A DNA stretch of 64,000 nt from CBDESM01 sp965242485 (lineage in GTDB: Bacteria > Chloroflexota > Dehalococcoidia > Bin125): positions 1,798,001-1,862,000 of the forward strand of contig CBDESM010000003.1 of NCBI GenBank assembly GCA_965242485.1, in the 5' to 3' direction. A program made the position numbers and the translations under genes. Positions 60,939 through 64,000 of this stretch are shown piece by piece (the stretch's first letter is position 1; every line of letters begins with the position of its first letter). The notes under the pieces are model-generated. The model searched no databases, was not told where the DNA came from, and saw only the letters and a list, made by a program, of their open reading frames with translations.

Positions 60939-61756
60939 CCGCGCGGGACGGCTATTTCGCCGCCAATCGCAAGCGCTGGGACGAAGTCGTCGGCATCCAC
61001 GCGGCCTCCGACTTCTACGGCGTCGACCGATTCCTCGCCGGCGAATCGACCCTGCTCGATTTGGACCGCGAGGAGGTCGGCGACGTCTCCGGCAAGTCGC
61101 TGCTGCACCTCCAGTGCCATTTCGGCATGGACACGCTCTCCTGGGCCCGCGAGGGCGCGGCCGTCACCGGCTTGGACTTCTCGCCCGAAGCCGTCGCCGC
61201 GGCCCGCGACCTCGCCCGGAAAGCCGGCTTGGACGCCACTTTCATCGAGGCCAACGTGTACGAGGCCGAAACAGTAATCGACGGCCGTTTCGATATCGTC
61301 TACGTCAACCTCGGCGCGCTCTGCTGGCTGCCCGATGTCCGGGAATGGGCGCGCGTCGCCGCCAGTTTCGTCAGGCCGGGCGGCTTCTTGTACCTCCGCG
61401 ACGCCCACCCGGCAGCGATGACGCTGGATCTCGACGTCGAAGATCAGTCGTACGTGATGCGCTACCCCTACTTTGAAACCGAAGAGCCGCTGCGTTGGGA
61501 CGACGTAGAAGATTACGCCGACGCAACAGCGGAACTGGACAACCCCATTTTTTATGAATGGAATCACGGCCTCGGCGAAATCGTCACCGCGATCATCGCA
61601 ACCGGACTCCGCTTGGAATTCCTCCACGAACAGCAATGGTCGGTTTACCGCGCGACCCCGTGGATGCAGGAAACCGAACGCGGCATCTTCCGCCTCCCCG
61701 CCCCCGACCGCCAAATCACCCCCCTGATGTTCTCCCTCCGCGCCGCCCGGCCCTAG
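60935..61756 (+). CDS. Class I SAM-dependent methyltransferase
   Basis: Rossmann-fold methyltransferase. Motif I is KSLLHLQCHFGMDTLSWAREGA, with C-H-F-G in place of the more usual D-x-G-x-G, a feature of a methyltransferase subgroup often annotated as type 11/12. VTGLDFSPEAVAAAR follows (motif II), then FDIVYVNLGALCWLPDVREW and LRPGGFLYL-like VRPGGFLYLRDAHP. 273 residues. The start overlaps the serS stop by ATGA. The substrate is unknown. The end overlaps the converging PIN gene by four bases. Confidence 0.85.
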   Translation: MTARDGYFAANRKRWDEVVGIHAASDFYGVDRFLAGESTLLDLDREEVGDVSGKSLLHLQCHFGMDTLSWAREGAAVTGLDFSPEAVAAARDLARKAGLDATFIEANVYEAETVIDGRFDIVYVNLGALCWLPDVREWARVAASFVRPGGFLYLRDAHPAAMTLDLDVEDQSYVMRYPYFETEEPLRWDDVEDYADATAELDNPIFYEWNHGLGEIVTAIIATGLRLEFLHEQQWSVYRATPWMQETERGIFRLPAPDRQITPLMFSLRAARP

Positions 61757-62220
61757 GTCCTGGCTGCACGCAGATGGTTGAAATTCACGCAGCTTTGCGG
61801 CTCTTCGTCGAGCGCTGAGCGGTAGAGCTGGCCGTCTGCCGTCAAAAGCGGCACTTCGGCCGATGCAGCTTCGATGAGCACGGCGTCGGCGAGGCCGAGC
61901 CAGCGGAATTCTTCGCGGTTGGCGGCTGTACGGCTGGCAATCACGATCTCGCGCGATTCGTCGATCAGCCGCCGCAGTTGATCGAGAATGTCGCCCCGTT
62001 CGGGCTCTCCGTGCTGCCGCAAAAGGTTCGATGCTTCGGTCAGCGTGTTGGGCGTGACGAATACCTGCGCGGTCTCTCCGACGAAGCTGTTCAACGTGTC
62101 GAAATCTGCAATGGAGAAGCCCGACAGTCTCCGATGGCGCGGAATCAGGGCAGGATCGAGCCTGCCGACGACGAAGAGGACGAGCAGTTGGGCATCGATG
62201 AAGATTCCGCGGTACTGCAC
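61753..62220 (-). CDS. PIN-domain protein, possible toxin of a toxin-antitoxin pair
   Basis: PIN domain proteins are Mg2+-dependent RNases. The 155 residues show the N-terminal acidic residue in GIFIDAQLLVLFVVG, a central TLTEASNLLRQHG with conserved Glu, and the C-terminal LADAVLIEAASAEVPLLTADGQLY with two acidic residues, so the catalytic set looks complete. It begins five bases after a 112-residue gene that could encode its antitoxin. The pattern is like VapBC loci, but the size and partner are not the standard VapB. Confidence 0.75.
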   Translation of the reverse strand: MQYRGIFIDAQLLVLFVVGRLDPALIPRHRRLSGFSIADFDTLNSFVGETAQVFVTPNTLTEASNLLRQHGEPERGDILDQLRRLIDESREIVIASRTAANREEFRWLGLADAVLIEAASAEVPLLTADGQLYRSALDEEPQSCVNFNHLRAART

Positions 62221-62224
62221 GGGA

Positions 62225-62563
62225 TCACCGGGGTTCGGCCAAAACCGGGTCGGTCACCGAGAGGATCGCGCCGTCCGCATCGCGGATGTTCACCATCTTG
62301 TATGCCCGGGCCCGGTGCTGCCAGCGCATCATCGTGGCGGTGTCGAGGCGGCGATTCCACGGCCGGGTGAAGCCGATCGTGATCTTCCAAACGTCGGCTG
62401 GACTGCCCGAGTCCGTGCTGGCGGCCAGCCCATCGAAGACGGCTTCTTCCAAGCCGACATCTTCGATTTCCTCGTCGGCGAACAGCTCGGCGATGTGGGC
62501 TTTGGCTAGGCGAACGGCGTCCATCACTTCCATTCGAGCGACCTCCGAGGCGATCTTACTCAT
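62225..62563 (-). CDS. Small protein upstream of the PIN gene, possible antitoxin
   Basis: 112 residues, not a recognised VapB or other antitoxin. It reads as an N-terminal helical part (MDAVRLAKAHIAELFADEEI) and a beta-rich part (VWKITIGFTRP, AYKMVNIRDADGAILSVTDP). The ATG at 62563 overlaps the end of the upstream gene by eight bases, and the stop is four bases before the PIN start. The close spacing suggests co-expression with the PIN protein. A role as antitoxin is inferred only from position. Confidence that it is a real gene is good. Confidence 0.65.
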   Translation of the reverse strand: MSKIASEVARMEVMDAVRLAKAHIAELFADEEIEDVGLEEAVFDGLAASTDSGSPADVWKITIGFTRPWNRRLDTATMMRWQHRARAYKMVNIRDADGAILSVTDPVLAEPR

Positions 62564-63359
62564 GCGGCGTCCGGAACGGGCCGCCGATTGGGACTTTGGC
62601 GGGGGTGGTGAAGGTGGGGTGGATGGCCCGGGTGAGGGCGGCGCGGGGGCGGCCGCCTTGGCGCATCCGCTGGCGGGATTCTTCGCTGAAGGCCCAAGTG
62701 TCGGCGTTGGCCCTGGTGGCGTGCCAGTGGTCGATGCCCGCGTAGCCGGTGAACAGGACGACCATGTCGCAATCGTCTCCGGCATCGTCGTTCGGGTGCG
62801 GTTCGGCGGCTCGGTACATCCCTTGCACGCGGGCGCCGCCGGCTTCGATTTCGGGCCAGATGAACTCGCGGGAAAGCTGCTCGAACTCGTCGAACGATCC
62901 CCGCGGTATCCAGAACCGCCGCATCACGACGAGGCCGGGATCGGAGACCGGCGGCAGCGCCGACTGCTCGGCCGGGCCGCTGAAGTACGGCGGCCAAAAG
63001 GGTCCGCCGATCTTCACGCGGCAAGGTTCGAGGAAAGAAGGATGCACCGCCAGCGTGAGCGCGCGACGGGCCTGCGCGCCCTCTTCCTTCCGCGCGCGGA
63101 GCTCTTCGCCGTATGCCCAGCTGTCGGCGTCGGCCCGAGTTGCGAGGAAGTGATCATGGTCGACGTAGGCCGTCACCAGGATCGCCATGTCGCTCGATCC
63201 ATCCGCTGCGGGATGGGGATGCGGCTCCTCGGCCAGATACAGGCCGAGTATCCGCTGGCCGCAGGCCTCGGCGACGGGCCAGACCTGTTCGCGCGAGAGC
63301 CGCGCGAATTCGCCGAACGTTCCCGCTTTCAACCAGAGCCTGTGCATGACCACGAGCAT
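62556..63359 (-). CDS. Internally duplicated protein of alpha-beta-barrel (NIPSNAP-like) type
   Basis: Not recognised with certainty. The 267 residues consist of two similar halves. Half 1: VVMHRLWLKAGTFGEFARLS, AILVTAYVDHDHFLATRADA, SWAYGEELRARKE and RRALTLAVHPSFLEP. Half 2: VVMRRFWIPRGSFDEFEQLS, VVLFTGYAGIDHWHATRANA, TWAFSEESRQRMR and RAALTRAIHPTFTTP. Each half has the size of a dimeric alpha-beta barrel domain of the NIPSNAP kind, so the protein is probably a fused pseudo-dimer. ATG 63359 has GGAGG upstream; ATG 63347 is possible. The function is unknown. Confidence 0.7.
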   Translation of the reverse strand: MLVVMHRLWLKAGTFGEFARLSREQVWPVAEACGQRILGLYLAEEPHPHPAADGSSDMAILVTAYVDHDHFLATRADADSWAYGEELRARKEEGAQARRALTLAVHPSFLEPCRVKIGGPFWPPYFSGPAEQSALPPVSDPGLVVMRRFWIPRGSFDEFEQLSREFIWPEIEAGGARVQGMYRAAEPHPNDDAGDDCDMVVLFTGYAGIDHWHATRANADTWAFSEESRQRMRQGGRPRAALTRAIHPTFTTPAKVPIGGPFRTPHE

Positions 63360-63415
63360 TTCGGCCTCCGCTCCGATTGGCGCTGCTGCGGATAGTAGTG
63401 TGCCGTGCGGAGGCG

Positions 63416-64000
63416 ATGATGGTGATTTCGCGGCTGTTCCGGCGCGGTCCCGGCTTCGCCGAGCGGAGCGCGGAGCTGGCGGGGCTATTCACGGCGCGGG
63501 GCGTCGCGGCGTCGCCGGCGGAGCAGGATGCCAAGCGGCGCGGCGAAGAGCGGGTGGTCGCCGGTGCCGATCTGGAAGGCCAGCCCGTCTCGTCGGCAGA
63601 GCTGGTCGAACTGTCCGGGCGGGGGATGCACGGGGGGGAGCGCCGGGTGACGGGCCTGCACGGCTACGTGGCGCTTGACCTGCTCGCGGACGGCTGGCCG
63701 CGCGATTGGGACGAGGGGCTGGTCCGCTCCCGCAGGGTTTTCCCGAGCACCGGGCTGGGGCAGGCGCGCGACGCCGAGTGGGAGCCGTCGGAGCCGTCGG
63801 CCACGGCCGCGCGCCGTGCCGCCGAGCTGCTCAACGGCAGCGCCGGCCTGCATGATCGGCTCTTGGCTCTGCTGCGCGATTCCTCGGTGATCGACTGCCG
63901 GATCGCGCCGCACCGCGACTGGCTGCGGCTGTCGATCTACCGCACCGGCGAGACGCCGCTCGGCGCGGATGCCGATTTCCTGCTGCTCTGCGGCCGCGTG
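63416..64000 (+). CDS. Protein of unknown function, truncated by window edge
   Basis: Open frame of at least 195 codons running off the right end. GGAGG at 63409-63413 precedes ATG 63416. The readable part contains SRLFRRGPGFAERSAELAG, GEERVVAGADLEGQPVSSAE, GLHGYVALDLLADGWPRDWD and IDCRIAPHRDWLRLSIYRTG. No family is recognised. It is divergent from the duplicated protein gene (56 bases). Base use is GC-rich and matches neighbours. The codon pattern supports coding, but the product cannot be named. Confidence 0.6.
   Translation, partial: MMVISRLFRRGPGFAERSAELAGLFTARGVAASPAEQDAKRRGEERVVAGADLEGQPVSSAELVELSGRGMHGGERRVTGLHGYVALDLLADGWPRDWDEGLVRSRRVFPSTGLGQARDAEWEPSEPSATAARRAAELLNGSAGLHDRLLALLRDSSVIDCRIAPHRDWLRLSIYRTGETPLGADADFLLLCGRV

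Overview
The window is GC-rich, gene-dense bacterial chromosome. Most ribosome-binding sites are GGAGG-like, and neighbouring genes often overlap by the ATGA tetranucleotide. The gene set points to Chloroflexota, most likely the Dehalococcoidia/SAR202 side. Evidence is a succinate dehydrogenase whose third subunit is a cysteine-rich HdrB-like protein instead of membrane anchors, two LLM flavin-dependent oxidoreductases, a double CaiB-type CoA-transferase, amidohydrolases, a phytanoyl-CoA dioxygenase-like protein and Uma2 proteins. This placement is inference; there is no rRNA in the window. I saw no tRNA gene, CRISPR array, insertion sequence or prophage.

Layout. 1-5086: housekeeping run on the + strand (clpX end, tlyA, nadK, recN, a short ArgA-type acetyltransferase, a NUDIX hydrolase). 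5189-8970: succinate dehydrogenase operon of the anchor-less type. 9181-13131: peptide-type ABC importer without its ATPases (- strand). 13237-17040: YbaK-like deacylase, ketopantoate-reductase-like protein and a penicillin-acylase-family Ntn hydrolase. 17080-18840: an AT-richer, apparently acquired orphan gene with its own promoter and terminator. 19033-25569: - strand amine block (two overlapping copper amine oxidases, an EctB-like transaminase, a binding protein). 25570-26066: non-coding stretch with two perfect 13-bp inverted repeats. 26067-32688: AlbA_2-type regulator, thiolase, amidohydrolase, Uma2, class III aminotransferase and a small Cys-rich secreted protein. 32931-44120: MFS exporter, fused CoA-transferase, CMD protein, two tandem Uma2 proteins and a 1,522-residue secreted protein behind a promoter containing a 12-C tract. 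44202-47757: operon of MoaD-like protein, beta-propeller selenoprotein and two EamA transporters. 47839-64000: RidA, EEP nuclease, duplicated hairpin elements, DUF3800, LLM enzymes, a SelW-like Rdx protein, a UGSC selenoprotein operon, nucleoside hydrolase, serS, a methyltransferase, a PIN toxin-antitoxin candidate and a truncated gene at the right edge.

The main result is evidence for selenocysteine. Two genes are each cut by one in-frame TGA that is better read as Sec. At 53815-53817 the TGA sits in the known UGSC motif. At 46787-46789 it sits in an Asp-box (BNR-type) propeller, in a His-TGA-Val-His context where I recall Cys in relatives. Both TGAs are followed at the expected distance by a perfect stem-loop with G among the first two loop bases, as in a bacterial SECIS. 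The second protein sits directly after a MoaD/ThiS-like gene and may be an undescribed selenoprotein. A SelW/Rdx-like protein with Cys in the Sec position, and seryl-tRNA synthetase (which also charges tRNA-Sec), are in the same window.
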